From Desulfitobacterium dichloroeliminans LMG P-21439 (GTDB taxonomy: Bacteria; Bacillota; Desulfitobacteriia; Desulfitobacteriales; Desulfitobacteriaceae): a stretch of 64,000 bases of DNA. This document shows positions 46,533-55,250 of the stretch, piece after piece; within the stretch, counting starts at the first letter, position 1; each line of letters opens with the position of its first letter. Under the pieces are notes generated by a model. That model saw only the letters and a list, made by a program, of their open reading frames with translations, had not been told where the DNA came from and ran no database searches. The DNA lies in NCBI RefSeq assembly GCF_000243135.2, contig NC_019903.1, forward strand, positions 2,828,001-2,892,000, given 5' to 3'. Position numbers and translations under genes: made by a program.

Positions 46533-47417
46533 TTAAATTCCTTTCGCCTCCCCTAAGAGTCGTTCCGCCCCCATTTCCCGGTAGAAGAGTTCGAGATCTT
46601 CCTTGCTTTTGATGAGCAGATTCAAGGTGGCATCGACCCAAGCAGGATCAAGGTCAGTTTTACCCATAACCAATAATGCTTTCGCCCAATCCATCGTCTC
46701 AGCGATCGATGGAATCTTCTGCAGCGCCAGTCTTTCCCGAAGAATGCTCACGGCTTTAGCCACTTGATAGGCTAATTTATCCGGTAAATCCGGATATTTA
46801 GAGCGAAGGATTCGCACTTCCTTCTCCACGGTAGGTGGATTAACATAAAGAAAGACACAGCGACGTTTCAAGGCGTCAGACAATTCCCGCTCCCCATTCG
46901 AGGTAAGAATGACAAAAGGCCGTTGCTTAGCCTTCACCGTTCCCATCTCGGGTATTGTCACTTGAAACTCTCCTAAAACCTCCAACAAAAAGGCCTCAAA
47001 TTCAGCATCCGTTTTATCAATCTCATCAATGAGCAACACCGAAGGCTCTTCGCTCATGAGTCCTTGCAGAAGGGGGCGGGGAAGAAGATAATCCAGACCA
47101 AAGAGATCCTCTTCCTTAAGACTTTCTTCTTTCATCTGAATCCGAATAAGCTGCCGCTGATAATTCCATTCATAAAGAGCCTTGTTCTCATCGAGTCCTT
47201 CATAACATTGCAAACGAATCAGGTTGGCCGAGAAAACCTGACTCAAGGCTTTTGCGATCTCAGTTTTTCCCACCCCCGGTGGCCCCGCAATAAGTATGGG
47301 CTTCTCTAACTGAGCCGCTAGATAGGCCGTGAGCGCAATCCGATCTTCTTTTTCAGTAATATAGCCCTCTCGTGTCAAGGCCTGCTCAAAATCATTCAAT
47401 GTCATATCCAGCTTCAT
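46533..47417 (-). CDS. MoxR-type AAA+ ATPase
   Basis: A 294-residue ATPase. Walker A is GPPGVGKT (residues 45-52), Walker B VLLIDEIDK, sensor VILTSNGERELSDALKRRC. It probably powers the VWA partner downstream. The ATG at 47417 follows GGAGGAGGG; an ATG at 47438 lies before that site. Confidence 0.94.
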   Translation of the reverse strand: MKLDMTLNDFEQALTREGYITEKEDRIALTAYLAAQLEKPILIAGPPGVGKTEIAKALSQVFSANLIRLQCYEGLDENKALYEWNYQRQLIRIQMKEESLKEEDLFGLDYLLPRPLLQGLMSEEPSVLLIDEIDKTDAEFEAFLLEVLGEFQVTIPEMGTVKAKQRPFVILTSNGERELSDALKRRCVFLYVNPPTVEKEVRILRSKYPDLPDKLAYQVAKAVSILRERLALQKIPSIAETMDWAKALLVMGKTDLDPAWVDATLNLLIKSKEDLELFYREMGAERLLGEAKGI

Positions 47418-47592
47418 ATGTTCCCTCCTCCACTTCACTTCGGTTCTTATTCTAATGGATCAGTTTTCTTTTTTAAACCGGCAGAATGCCTCGACTATCA
47501 CAGAACTAAATTACCCTCATCATATCACGAGTTGCGACTTTTGAAAATTCAGACTTCTTAACAAATTACTTTGACCTGACCCAATTCGACGC

Positions 47593-47632
47593 AAAAAATC
47601 TGCAAGCACCCAAGGGGTAGTTGCAGATTTTT
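47593..47632 (-). terminator. terminator after the 239-residue protein gene
   Basis: AAAATCTGCAA pairs with TTGCAGATTTT around a 17-base middle; minus strand ends in T-rich sequence. It divides this gene from moxR. Confidence 0.85.
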
Positions 47633-47657
47633 AAGCAAGGGTTATGGATAGGAATAA

Positions 47658-48377
47658 TCAATAGAAATTAGTATACTCGCTTGGCAGACTCTGATTGACA
47701 AGCTGCTCTAGTAATTCGTAGGATTCAAGTCGACTGTAAGCCAAAATTTCTTCCCATTCCTTTTTGTCAAACTGCCAGGGCGAATAGGCTGACACTCGAC
47801 TGGCAAACCCAATCGGGCGTCCCCCGCCGAGAAGCTTCTCCACTCTTCGGGCAGCCAGGCTTTGGGGACCATCGGGCCGAGCGGAGCAAAAGATCGGTTC
47901 CAAACAAAGTGCGGGGTGATCTCGATAGGTCACAAGTAAACTTTGCTTATAGAGAAGCTCAACCCCTACCTTTTCTCGTTGTATTTCTTCTTGCAAAAGA
48001 ACGGGTTCCGGTACATCAAGGGCCCCCAGCCTTTGCCAGAATCTCTTCTCCGCAAGATATTGGATAGGGGCTCTTAAAGCCACGGCTCCCATCTCTTTAG
48101 CAAATCGAGTTAACATCTCCGCAAACTCACGCTCAGAGTCATTCTTAACAGTTAGACCCATCATCACAATCAGTCGTTCAGATGAGCTCACCAGTAACTC
48201 CCCAGCCTCATCTTCTTCACCCATACGTACGATGAGATAGCCCGGAAGCCGCTGCAGAGAAGTTGTTATCTTTCTTCCCCTTTCCGTTAAAAAAGCACCC
48301 AAAGCCTCAGCCCAATCAGCCAACCCCTCTTCATCCCAGTCTGTCAGAGGATCTAAACATAATTCCATCCAAGGCAT
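47658..48377 (-). CDS. protein of unknown function, 239 residues
   Basis: I do not recognise it. It is soluble and acidic, starting MPWMELCLDPLTDWDEEGLA. Mixed alpha/beta regions include LPGYLIVRMGEEDEAGELLV and ALCLEPIFCSARPDGPQS. The ATG at 48377 has AAGGAG 7 nt upstream; a TTG at 48401 lies before it. Its neighbours are HD-GYP and MoxR genes but it has its own terminator, so no pathway is implied. Confidence 0.7.
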   Translation of the reverse strand: MPWMELCLDPLTDWDEEGLADWAEALGAFLTERGRKITTSLQRLPGYLIVRMGEEDEAGELLVSSSERLIVMMGLTVKNDSEREFAEMLTRFAKEMGAVALRAPIQYLAEKRFWQRLGALDVPEPVLLQEEIQREKVGVELLYKQSLLVTYRDHPALCLEPIFCSARPDGPQSLAARRVEKLLGGGRPIGFASRVSAYSPWQFDKKEWEEILAYSRLESYELLEQLVNQSLPSEYTNFY

Positions 48378-48458
48378 ACTCTCGCTCCTTACCCAAATCA
48401 AATCTTTGCCTAGTTTGGCTTAGGCGCAGGATTTTTATCCGTGGGGTGTGAAATGGGG

Positions 48459-49136
48459 TCAGGTTCCTTGATTCAGGGATATCTCCTTGTAAAACCATTC
48501 ATCCAAATTGCTTGGGATGGTTTGAATTGTCTCTAAGAAATCCAAAATCTTTTCTCCCCAGAATGGATCATAGACACTTCCTAAAGCGAGGCGCATTTCT
48601 TTGATCACTACATTAGGGTCTTGGGGAGCACTTGAATAACGGCGCACCTCAATTCCCATCGCATAATTGTCAAAAACCCGAAGTCCCCTTGCCAGTAAGG
48701 GAATCTCTGTCCCTTTGAGTTTATAGGGATAGCCATTACCGGAATAGGCCTCATGATGGGAGACGACTCCCTTCACCATTCTCTCCCAGAACCGGTTACC
48801 CGTCTTTTTGTAGTAGTCGAGAACAATCTCTGCTGATCCTAAGGGATGTTCAATCATATGATTCCATACCTTGAGCAACATTTCCCGTTCAAGATCTTTA
48901 AGACGGTCACCCACAAGAAGCACTTCAGCGGGCCAACGCAACTTTCCGATATCATGTAAAAGACCTGTCGCGACAAACTCGTTGCGTGTAACCCAAGCTT
49001 GTTTTACAAACTGCTTACCCACTTCAACTTCCGCAAAACAGCTCATCAGATATCCTACCCGCAAGCTATGATAATAGCTAATGTCATCCAGCCAAGCGAG
49101 ATCTTGCAAGAGAAGTCGTATTTCTTTACCGTACAT
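48459..49136 (-). CDS. HD-GYP domain protein, candidate c-di-GMP phosphodiesterase
   Basis: A 225-residue single-domain protein. HDIGK (H61-D62), HMIEHPLGS, and HHEAYSGNGYP (127-137) show an HD-GYP-type site. It may cleave c-di-GMP or another nucleotide. No receiver domain or membrane segment is seen. Context with an unknown protein and a PHP phosphatase does not specify the substrate. Confidence 0.85.
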   Translation of the reverse strand: MYGKEIRLLLQDLAWLDDISYYHSLRVGYLMSCFAEVEVGKQFVKQAWVTRNEFVATGLLHDIGKLRWPAEVLLVGDRLKDLEREMLLKVWNHMIEHPLGSAEIVLDYYKKTGNRFWERMVKGVVSHHEAYSGNGYPYKLKGTEIPLLARGLRVFDNYAMGIEVRRYSSAPQDPNVVIKEMRLALGSVYDPFWGEKILDFLETIQTIPSNLDEWFYKEISLNQGT

Positions 49137-49232
49137 ACAGTAATTTCCTTTCTATGAAAGCCTTTTGGTCTATGTCGCGACAAATGTTAACGATCAAAAT
49201 CCATTGTAATCATTAGCTGAGAAAATTGCTAG

Positions 49233-49991
49233 CTATAAACAATAGTATATCTTTTCACCTTGATTAAACCCTGTGCATTCCTTGATGCCACACTCTTTGA
49301 GAAGTTGTGAAGCAAGATCCAGATCACGCCCCACGTGTCCTGCTTGATGGGCATCAGAACCTAAGGTCATCGGTATTCCACGGCGTTGAATATCCCGGAT
49401 AATCTTGGCCTCAGGGTAATACTCCCCCACCGGCTTATACCGTCCTGCTGTATTCAGCTCAACGACCAACCCCTTCTCTTGAATGCGTGTCAAGGCTGCA
49501 TCCGCTAAACTAAGGACGTCGGTCTGTGGTCGGACACCAAATAACTTAATAAGATCAAAATGGCCTAGGGTAGTAAACAGTCCACTAGCAGCAGCCAGTT
49601 CGACCCAAGAAAAATATTCCTCGTACATTTTATCAGCATCGCGCTGATGATGCATCGGCTCTGCCTCAGGAAGATCAAAAATCCACCTATTCACCTCATG
49701 AACCGAACCAATCACAAAATCAAAGGGGAACTGCCTTAAAAGGGCTCTTATCTTCTCTTCTTCTTCTGGTCGATAGTCCACTTCAAGACCAATCGAAACC
49801 TTTAGGTCGGGATATTCATTGGCCACTTTACGAATTAAGGGCAAATCCAAGTCCTGATAATAATAATCGTGATCTGCAAAGCCGATCTCCTTAAGACCAA
49901 CTTGCCGAGCCTGTTCAAGAAACTCCCGAATAGTCTCGGCTGTTGCTAAGCGATCCTCATGTCCCGTTAAGTGTACATGCATGTCCAGCAT
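49233..49991 (-). CDS. PHP domain phosphatase (histidinol-phosphatase type)
   Basis: A 252-residue PHP metal enzyme. Metal-binding motifs are MHVHLTGHEDRL, GFADHDYYYQDLDLP, and GSVHEVNRW, with DAHQAGHVGRDLDLA late. This resembles the HisK-type histidinol-phosphatase. No other his gene is in view, so the substrate could differ. Confidence 0.85.
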   Translation of the reverse strand: MLDMHVHLTGHEDRLATAETIREFLEQARQVGLKEIGFADHDYYYQDLDLPLIRKVANEYPDLKVSIGLEVDYRPEEEEKIRALLRQFPFDFVIGSVHEVNRWIFDLPEAEPMHHQRDADKMYEEYFSWVELAAASGLFTTLGHFDLIKLFGVRPQTDVLSLADAALTRIQEKGLVVELNTAGRYKPVGEYYPEAKIIRDIQRRGIPMTLGSDAHQAGHVGRDLDLASQLLKECGIKECTGFNQGEKIYYCL

Positions 49992-50059
49992 TTTTCTTTT
50001 CCTCCAAAGCCATGCTCTATAAAATACCAGATCTTACTTTACCACAGAAAACGACTTCC

Positions 50060-51382
50060 TTACATATTCTGAACCCCAGTCCTCACCACCATGTAAGGCT
50101 TAGTTTCTATCTCTCCTTGCCCAAGAATCGTCTCCAAGGATGCCAGATCCTTGAAGAAGTTTCCATTGAGCTTCACATCCCGCTTTCCAGCGATCTTCCC
50201 TTTGAGAATACGTAGGCTCTGCGGAGCGCTTAGAGAGTAATCTCCCGAAGCGCTATTTTGGGTATGCATGCCTAACACGGATAGAATAAGGATACCATCC
50301 TCAATGCCGGAGAGCGCTTCCTCCCAAGGTTTCCCTTGCCTTGATTCGAGGTAAAGTCCCGATGTCCCACTGGAGATCCCGGTGGTTGGTGCTCCCCATT
50401 TTTTCGCATCCTTCATACGCAGAATTGGAGTTTGCAGACTTCCATTCTTAATAAGAACGGTCTTTTTAGCTGGCACTCCTTCAGGGGTCAAGAGATACGA
50501 ACCCCACTCAAGTGGCCGCAGAGGGTCTACATACAGATCCAAATCCTCGTGGAAAACCACCTTATGTGTTTTAAATTCTTCAACCTTAAAGGCACTTTGT
50601 CCTTCTAAGATGCTTTGTCCAATCAAGTTCGGAAAAATGAATTGACCAAGGAAGCTTCCAACAACACTAGGTGAAAAGACAACTACTGTCTTAGCACTAA
50701 TTTCAGGAGCATTATCTTGCAAAGCTTCATAATATAAATTTGTCCGCTTCCATAGCTTAGTCCATTCCTCAGGGCTAATCAATCGTCGCTTAGCAAAGCC
50801 TGCCCCAACTAAACTATCAAAGGAATAGGAAAGAGCGTATTGAGACTGTTGGTAACTGACCGCGAGGCCTTTAGAATTACGAACATGACGGTATCCCCAG
50901 CCTGCTTGAATACTGGCGTTTAAGTTGATCCCTTGCGGAATATCCTTCAGTAGCCTTGCCAGTTGTTCGAAAAGCAGGTCGTCTTCTCCAGCCAAAATCC
51001 GCTCTATCTCCCGATCCTCCACAGTCACAATCGGTATGGGCTCGGGTTGAGGGATATCTGCTCCCTCGGGATCTTCGTATGAAGCTTGTCGCCATTCCTC
51101 TAATTGCATCTGCCAATAAGCGATCCCACTTTGTAGATGAGGCACTTGCACTTGAGCCTGGGTTAAGCGACCATCCTCCCAGATAATATAGATGTCGCCG
51201 CTCTCCCCCTGCCGATAGCTGGGAGGAGTATAGACACTACCCGGAGAGTTTTCCTTAATCCCTATGGATAAGACCGAAGCCTCGTGAACCAAAATCCTCC
51301 ATCCACGAATCCCCAAGTCATTTCTATTCGGTGCGCTTTTTGCACTCTGGAGAAATTCCTCAAGCTGAGCTACGAGCTTCAT
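50060..51382 (-). CDS. tldE: TldE/PmbA metalloprotease subunit
   Basis: A 440-residue member of the TldD/PmbA family without the HExxxH site. Blocks GYRHVRNSKGLAVSYQ and GAPTTGISSGTSGLYLE fit PmbA/TldE. It starts 2 nt after tldD, so they form the heterodimer known from E. coli, which degrades unfolded peptides and matures modified peptides. No precursor peptide gene was found nearby. Confidence 0.93.
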   Translation of the reverse strand: MKLVAQLEEFLQSAKSAPNRNDLGIRGWRILVHEASVLSIGIKENSPGSVYTPPSYRQGESGDIYIIWEDGRLTQAQVQVPHLQSGIAYWQMQLEEWRQASYEDPEGADIPQPEPIPIVTVEDREIERILAGEDDLLFEQLARLLKDIPQGINLNASIQAGWGYRHVRNSKGLAVSYQQSQYALSYSFDSLVGAGFAKRRLISPEEWTKLWKRTNLYYEALQDNAPEISAKTVVVFSPSVVGSFLGQFIFPNLIGQSILEGQSAFKVEEFKTHKVVFHEDLDLYVDPLRPLEWGSYLLTPEGVPAKKTVLIKNGSLQTPILRMKDAKKWGAPTTGISSGTSGLYLESRQGKPWEEALSGIEDGILILSVLGMHTQNSASGDYSLSAPQSLRILKGKIAGKRDVKLNGNFFKDLASLETILGQGEIETKPYMVVRTGVQNM

Positions 51383-51384
51383 CT

Positions 51385-52881
51385 TTACTCCCCTCCCAAA
51401 TTAACATTTTCATCTTGATCGAGAAGGAGGTAGCGATGACTCCCTCCGCTGGAAGGAACAGATTGTCCCCCTTTGCCACAGGTCCCAATGGCATCATAAC
51501 ATCCTCCACCTAAGCCGGCGCGTATCGCCTGCAAGGCCGAGAGGATTTTTCCACTGAAGATACTCGGTTGATAAATAGTTAAATCTGAATCTGCAACATC
51601 AATAATCCCATCACATTGGAAGACAAAATCACCAGTTTTGGGGTTAACCTGTCCACCTCGATAGCCTAGGAGTAGAAGATGCTTCCCCTCTTGCTGAAGC
51701 TCGCCCTCTTCCAGCAAAACCTTGCGCACTTGTGACACCTCGTCCATCAATCCGGCGGTGTTCGGCAAAGCTAGTTCATAATCAACTAATAAACGGATAT
51801 TCGTCATCCGTGGCAAGGGAATTGACCCATAGCTTTCCGCTCTCCCAGCCCCGGTGATAGGCATCCCGGCCTCACGAGCCGAGAAAACATCGCCTAGACC
51901 CGCTTCCAGAACACCATCTTTGACAATCTCCACCATTTCACGAACCAGACCATTTGCAGAATAAGGCTGATAAGCCCAATCCCCTACCAAGGGTCCGTCG
52001 ATAATATGGACACCTTTACGAGCGACTTGAAGCCCTTTTTTGAACTTCCCGTTTTCCCCTAACACTGACTCCTTCATATGGTCTGATTCTACTGCATGTC
52101 CAAAAGCTTCGTGAGCTAAGCCCTTGGCTAAGCCGTAATCAATAATTAACGGGTAATGACCACTTGGTAAGCTCGGTGCTATGCAGACCCGTCTAGCAAA
52201 TTCCGCCCGCTCCACGGCTTTTTGCTCTAGGCTAGCATCCTCCTTCTCCACCAGCAGCAAATTGGCATCCACCCCACTTCGTTGAACCAAGACATTTTTA
52301 GCTCTTCCTTGTTCGCGAACAGTTCCTTGATGCATAAGCACTGCTCGAGGAACTGTATAGGATACTAAGGTCCCATCCGTTCGCCCGATACACCAGATAT
52401 CCTCAACTTGCCGATAATTGGACTGCCAAGAAGTCTCTGAACCCTTGTCCACTAATCGCTTATGTAAAAACACAACTTGCTCCTGCAGATCTTCGAGCGA
52501 AAAATGGTCAAATTCCAGCTTTGCTGGGTTATCCCCCTCAGCCTGAAGAGGCGAGAGCCTAAATATCTCCTGATTTAATTCAGCCCCAATCCTGGCATTG
52601 TGCTGAGCGAGGGAAAGGGCACGCTTCATAGCTTCCCTTCCCGCCTCGACAGTTAATGTATCGACTGAAGCAAAACCCGAGGCACCCTCGGGAGTAAATG
52701 CTTGTATCCCTATTCCACTTTCACTTGCGGTTGAAACCCTTTCAAAGCGGCCATTGGTCAGCTTAAGGGACCATTCTCGCCTAAATTGAGCACGCACAAC
52801 ATAATAACAACCGTCTTCAGTTTTCAATCCCTCTACTTGCAAGATAGATTGGACAATCTCTGCTATTTCTTTCCGTTTCAC
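51385..52881 (-). CDS. tldD: TldD metalloprotease subunit
   Basis: A 498-residue metalloprotease. The zinc motif is HEAFGHAVESDH (HExxxH), with ITGAGRAESYGSIPLPRMTN and GGQVNPKTGDFVFQCDG around the site. It is the catalytic half of the TldD/TldE pair. The upstream gap of 389 bp holds its promoter and a possible plus-strand small RNA. Confidence 0.96.
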   Translation of the reverse strand: MKRKEIAEIVQSILQVEGLKTEDGCYYVVRAQFRREWSLKLTNGRFERVSTASESGIGIQAFTPEGASGFASVDTLTVEAGREAMKRALSLAQHNARIGAELNQEIFRLSPLQAEGDNPAKLEFDHFSLEDLQEQVVFLHKRLVDKGSETSWQSNYRQVEDIWCIGRTDGTLVSYTVPRAVLMHQGTVREQGRAKNVLVQRSGVDANLLLVEKEDASLEQKAVERAEFARRVCIAPSLPSGHYPLIIDYGLAKGLAHEAFGHAVESDHMKESVLGENGKFKKGLQVARKGVHIIDGPLVGDWAYQPYSANGLVREMVEIVKDGVLEAGLGDVFSAREAGMPITGAGRAESYGSIPLPRMTNIRLLVDYELALPNTAGLMDEVSQVRKVLLEEGELQQEGKHLLLLGYRGGQVNPKTGDFVFQCDGIIDVADSDLTIYQPSIFSGKILSALQAIRAGLGGGCYDAIGTCGKGGQSVPSSGGSHRYLLLDQDENVNLGGE

Positions 52882-53004
52882 GGTATTCCTCCATCAACGA
52901 AGTTTTCTCTATTATACCACCGTCTTTGATTATGCATTATACTATATAACAGCTGTAAAAAGTACTTTTAACATAAAATTCTTAATCGTATGTATAATGT
53001 CAAC

Positions 53005-53103
53005 TATCTCAGGAAACAATTAAGGTAGTCTCACGTTTTCCAATTTTTTATCCCCACTCCTCTCTTTTACTTCGGCTTGCGGTTTTCTCGCAAGCTTTTT
53101 TTT
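53005..53103 (+). ncRNA. candidate small RNA
   Basis: A TATAAT (52993-52998), with TTAACA at 19-bp spacing, is followed about 80 bases later by a terminator (53075-53103) on the plus strand. ACTATC pairs with GGTAGT near the predicted 5' end. All annotated genes beside it are on the minus strand, so this unit has no gene of its own. No known RNA family was recognised. The spacing is long, so promoter strength is uncertain. Confidence 0.4.
53075..53103 (+). terminator. plus-strand intrinsic terminator
   Basis: GCTTGCG (53075-53081) pairs perfectly with CGCAAGC (53089-53095), followed by eight T. No plus-strand gene precedes it. Confidence 0.85.
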
Positions 53104-53150
53104 ATTTCTAAACCCTATTAAGACCATTTTTAAAGACCAAGAAAAACTAA

Positions 53151-53179
53151 ATGCTGTGAAGTCCCCGACTTCACAGCAT
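53151..53179 (-). terminator. terminator of the acetyltransferase gene
   Basis: ATGCTGTGAAGTC and its exact inverse leave a 3-nt loop, a 13-bp stem; the minus strand continues TTTAGTTTTTC. It lies about 90 bp past the stop. Confidence 0.75.
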
Positions 53180-53270
53180 TCTTAAATTGCATCTTAATTA
53201 CAAAGTACTATTAAGAACTACTCCAATGCTCTCTTTAATTCCCATCTATTAATTCATGTCCTGTTATGGA

Positions 53271-53747
53271 TTAGTCCTTTAAAACCTTCACCATAAGCTT
53301 GCGTTCTTCTACAAAGCCAAGGCTTTGATAAAGGTTGAGGGCCTGAATATTATGAGTGCTAACCGCCAATCCAAGATATCGAATAGACTCTTCCCGGCAA
53401 TATCCTTCAGCAGCTTCCATCAGAACTTTACCAATCCCTTTTTTGCGGTACTCCCCAAGGACAGCGAGATCCATAATCCATGCTTGATGTAGTCCCGTTA
53501 ATTCTTCAACTGCATGGGCATAAAGGACCAAAAAGCCCACCGGCTGATGCAGTTCTGTTTCAGCAATAAAAACCTTGGAGTCGCTTTGTTTAATCCAAGT
53601 CCAAAAGTTTTTCAGCATCTTCACCCGATATTTTAGGGTCTCTTCCAGTGGCTGTTGGCGCCACGGTGAAATATTCACCGGAATTACATCCTTAGCGAGT
53701 TCAAACATAAAGGGCCAATCCTTTACAGTGCCTTGGCGAACGAGCAT
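53271..53747 (-). CDS. GNAT family N-acetyltransferase
   Basis: A 158-residue acetyltransferase. The acetyl-CoA loop is EYRKKGIGKVLMEAAE, and LYQSLGFVEERKLMVKVL closes the fold. Close to RimI-like members, but the substrate (protein or small amine) is not clear. It diverges from the transporter gene across a 144-bp gap. Confidence 0.9.
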   Translation of the reverse strand: MLVRQGTVKDWPFMFELAKDVIPVNISPWRQQPLEETLKYRVKMLKNFWTWIKQSDSKVFIAETELHQPVGFLVLYAHAVEELTGLHQAWIMDLAVLGEYRKKGIGKVLMEAAEGYCREESIRYLGLAVSTHNIQALNLYQSLGFVEERKLMVKVLKD

Positions 53748-53846
53748 ACCATCACCCCTTGGGATAATTTACGCGCTCCAGGGCACTGTTGCGCCTGTTC
53801 TGCCGATGAAAAATTGCCCATATACTTTTTACAGCAAACATCGTAT

Positions 53847-53872
53847 GGGACATAGGGACAGTCCCTTGTCCC
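53847..53872. repeat. GGGAC inverted repeat between divergent genes
   Basis: GGGACA and TAGGGAC face GTCCC and TTGTCCC. It is a compact palindrome in the promoter region; a remnant of a dispersed repeat or an operator is possible. Confidence 0.5.
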
Positions 53873-53891
53873 AGAAGGGGAGGCCTTTGTC

Positions 53892-54806
53892 TTGACCATT
53901 CTCCTTGCCCTAACCTTAGGACTCGCTTTTCTGCTTTATGGAATGCACATATTGCGTTATGGCTTACAATCCTTTGCTGGGGATACATTCCGAACCCTTC
54001 TCCACCAGATGACAGCAACACCCTGGCGAGGATTTTGGAGCGGAACCCTAGCAACGGCAATTCTCCAATCCAGCACGGCCTTAACGGTGATGGTCGTCTC
54101 CTTTGTTGATTCAGGCCTTATTGCTTTTCCAAACGCCTTAGGTCTTATTTTGGGCAGTAACATCGGCACAACCATAACCACACAGCTCCTAGCATTACCT
54201 CTTGAGCCCCTAATACCCTATGCTCTTGTACTCGGGGCATTAGGATACCTCTTCTTTCCTCAGCGCTGGCGTTATCTAGCTCTCTCATGTCTAGGTCTGG
54301 GTATGCTCTTTCTCGCCTTAAGCCTTCTTGAGAGCGGTATGGCTCCTCTTGCCGAACTGGAATGGGTCCAAAAATCTCTCCATCAATTAGGAGACCACCA
54401 TTTACAAGGAATCGTCGCCGGAACCTTGCTCTCCGCTGTCCTCCACTCTTCAGCTGCTACCACTGGTATTGTGATGATTCTAGCCTCGGATGGCTGGATT
54501 ACTCTACCTACAGCCCTAGCCTTTATCTTTGGAGCCAACATCGGCACTTGCTTCACTGCTGTCATCGCTTCCTTAGCCACGAACAGAGCCGCTCAACGGG
54601 TCGCCATCTTCCACGTTTGTCTCAATATTTTTGGTGCGCTCCTTTTCCTCCCCTTTGTCACCCCACTAGCCTATTTTTTGGAATGGCTTGGCGGCAGCAT
54701 TAGCTTACAAGTAGCCAACGCCCACACCCTCTTCAACGTCATTTCTTCCCTAGCAGCCATGCCCCTCCTACCCTGGGCCACAAAGCAACTCGGAAAAATT
54801 CGTTAA
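53892..54806 (+). CDS. Na/Pi-cotransporter family protein
   Basis: A 304-residue membrane protein with eight or nine segments. Two QSST-like repeats show the family: ILQSSTALTVMVVSFVDSG with GSNIGTTITTQLLA, and VLHSSAATTGIVMILA with GANIGTCFTAVIAS. The TTG at 53892 follows GGGGAGG. No PhoU-like C-terminal part is present, so this is the short form. Phosphate or another anion is probably carried. Confidence 0.9.
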   Translation: MTILLALTLGLAFLLYGMHILRYGLQSFAGDTFRTLLHQMTATPWRGFWSGTLATAILQSSTALTVMVVSFVDSGLIAFPNALGLILGSNIGTTITTQLLALPLEPLIPYALVLGALGYLFFPQRWRYLALSCLGLGMLFLALSLLESGMAPLAELEWVQKSLHQLGDHHLQGIVAGTLLSAVLHSSAATTGIVMILASDGWITLPTALAFIFGANIGTCFTAVIASLATNRAAQRVAIFHVCLNIFGALLFLPFVTPLAYFLEWLGGSISLQVANAHTLFNVISSLAAMPLLPWATKQLGKIR

Positions 54807-54811
54807 AAAGA

Positions 54812-54899
54812 GGGCGTGTGAATACGTCAAAAACCGCCTAAAATCTCGCGATCTTTAGTCGGCCTTTATTTGCTGTATTTTCACACAGCCCCTTTTTAA
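54812..54899 (+). terminator. long terminator hairpin after the transporter
   Basis: GTGTGAA and TTCACAC with GGGC/GCCC enclose a nested CTAAA/TTTAG arm; five T follow on the plus strand. It ends the transporter transcript just before the palindromic repeat. Confidence 0.65.
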
Positions 54900-54932
54900 C
54901 ACAAAAGCTCGTCATGCAAAGACCCACAAGCG

Positions 54933-55140
54933 TAGCTTCTCACACAATAGTGAACGATTTTAAGCGAGCAGCTACCCGTTCTTCGCGAAAGCACGCAGCG
55001 GAGTCGGGTTGGAAACAGGACGTTTCCAACCCGCTAGAGAGCCAAGGATGGCGATTTAGCGGGGCACCCGACGAAGCGAAGAGCTTGAGCGTTAGAACGG
55101 GTGCGCGCAGCTTACGAAGTGAACGATGTGTGAGAAGCTA
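54933..55140 (-). repeat. palindromic dispersed repeat, copy C
   Basis: Terminal arms TAGCTTCTCACACA (54933-54946) and TGTGTGAGAAGCTA (55127-55140) are exact inverses. Inside are ACCCGTTCT (54974-54982) pairing with AGAACGGGT (55094-55102), and GGTTGGAAAC/GTTTCCAACC. Its reverse complement aligns with copy A; GGATGGCGATTTAG is shared with copy B. It lies 38 bp before the IS66 target duplication. Confidence 0.88.
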
Positions 55141-55161
55141 TTCGACCCAAATCTTGCAAAC

Positions 55162-55179
55162 AAAAAAAGTGAGACAAGG
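55162..55179 (-). terminator. distal arm and T-tract of the mobB terminator, split by IS66
   Basis: GTGAGACAAGG (55169-55179) pairs with CCTTGTCCCAC at 57722-57732 (one G-T wobble), and seven T follow on the minus strand (55162-55168). Without the IS these two halves form one terminator directly after mobB. The IS lies in the loop, so the terminator is broken. Confidence 0.85.
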
Positions 55180-55185
55180 TTAACA
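55178..55185. repeat. IS66 target-site duplication, left copy
   Basis: GGTTAACA directly flanks the left IS end and is repeated at 57711-57718. The 8-bp size is the IS66 norm. Confidence 0.95.
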
Positions 55186-55217
55186 GTAAGCGTCAAACAA
55201 GTCGGTGTATAGAAAAA

Positions 55218-55250
55218 GGGTAAAAACCAGTATAAACTAAGTTTTTACCC
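55218..55250 (-). terminator. terminator of tnpC
   Basis: GGGTAAAAAC and GTTTTTACCC pair (10 bp), with a T-run on the minus strand; the stem overlaps the tnpC stop. Confidence 0.9.

Noticed and set aside
53847-53872. GGGAC palindrome as a terminator
   Set aside because: No T-run on either side, and it lies in a divergent promoter gap.
54914-55183. Open frame across repeat copy C and IS target
   Set aside because: Same repeat-derived peptide, no ribosome site, and ends at the IS target duplication.
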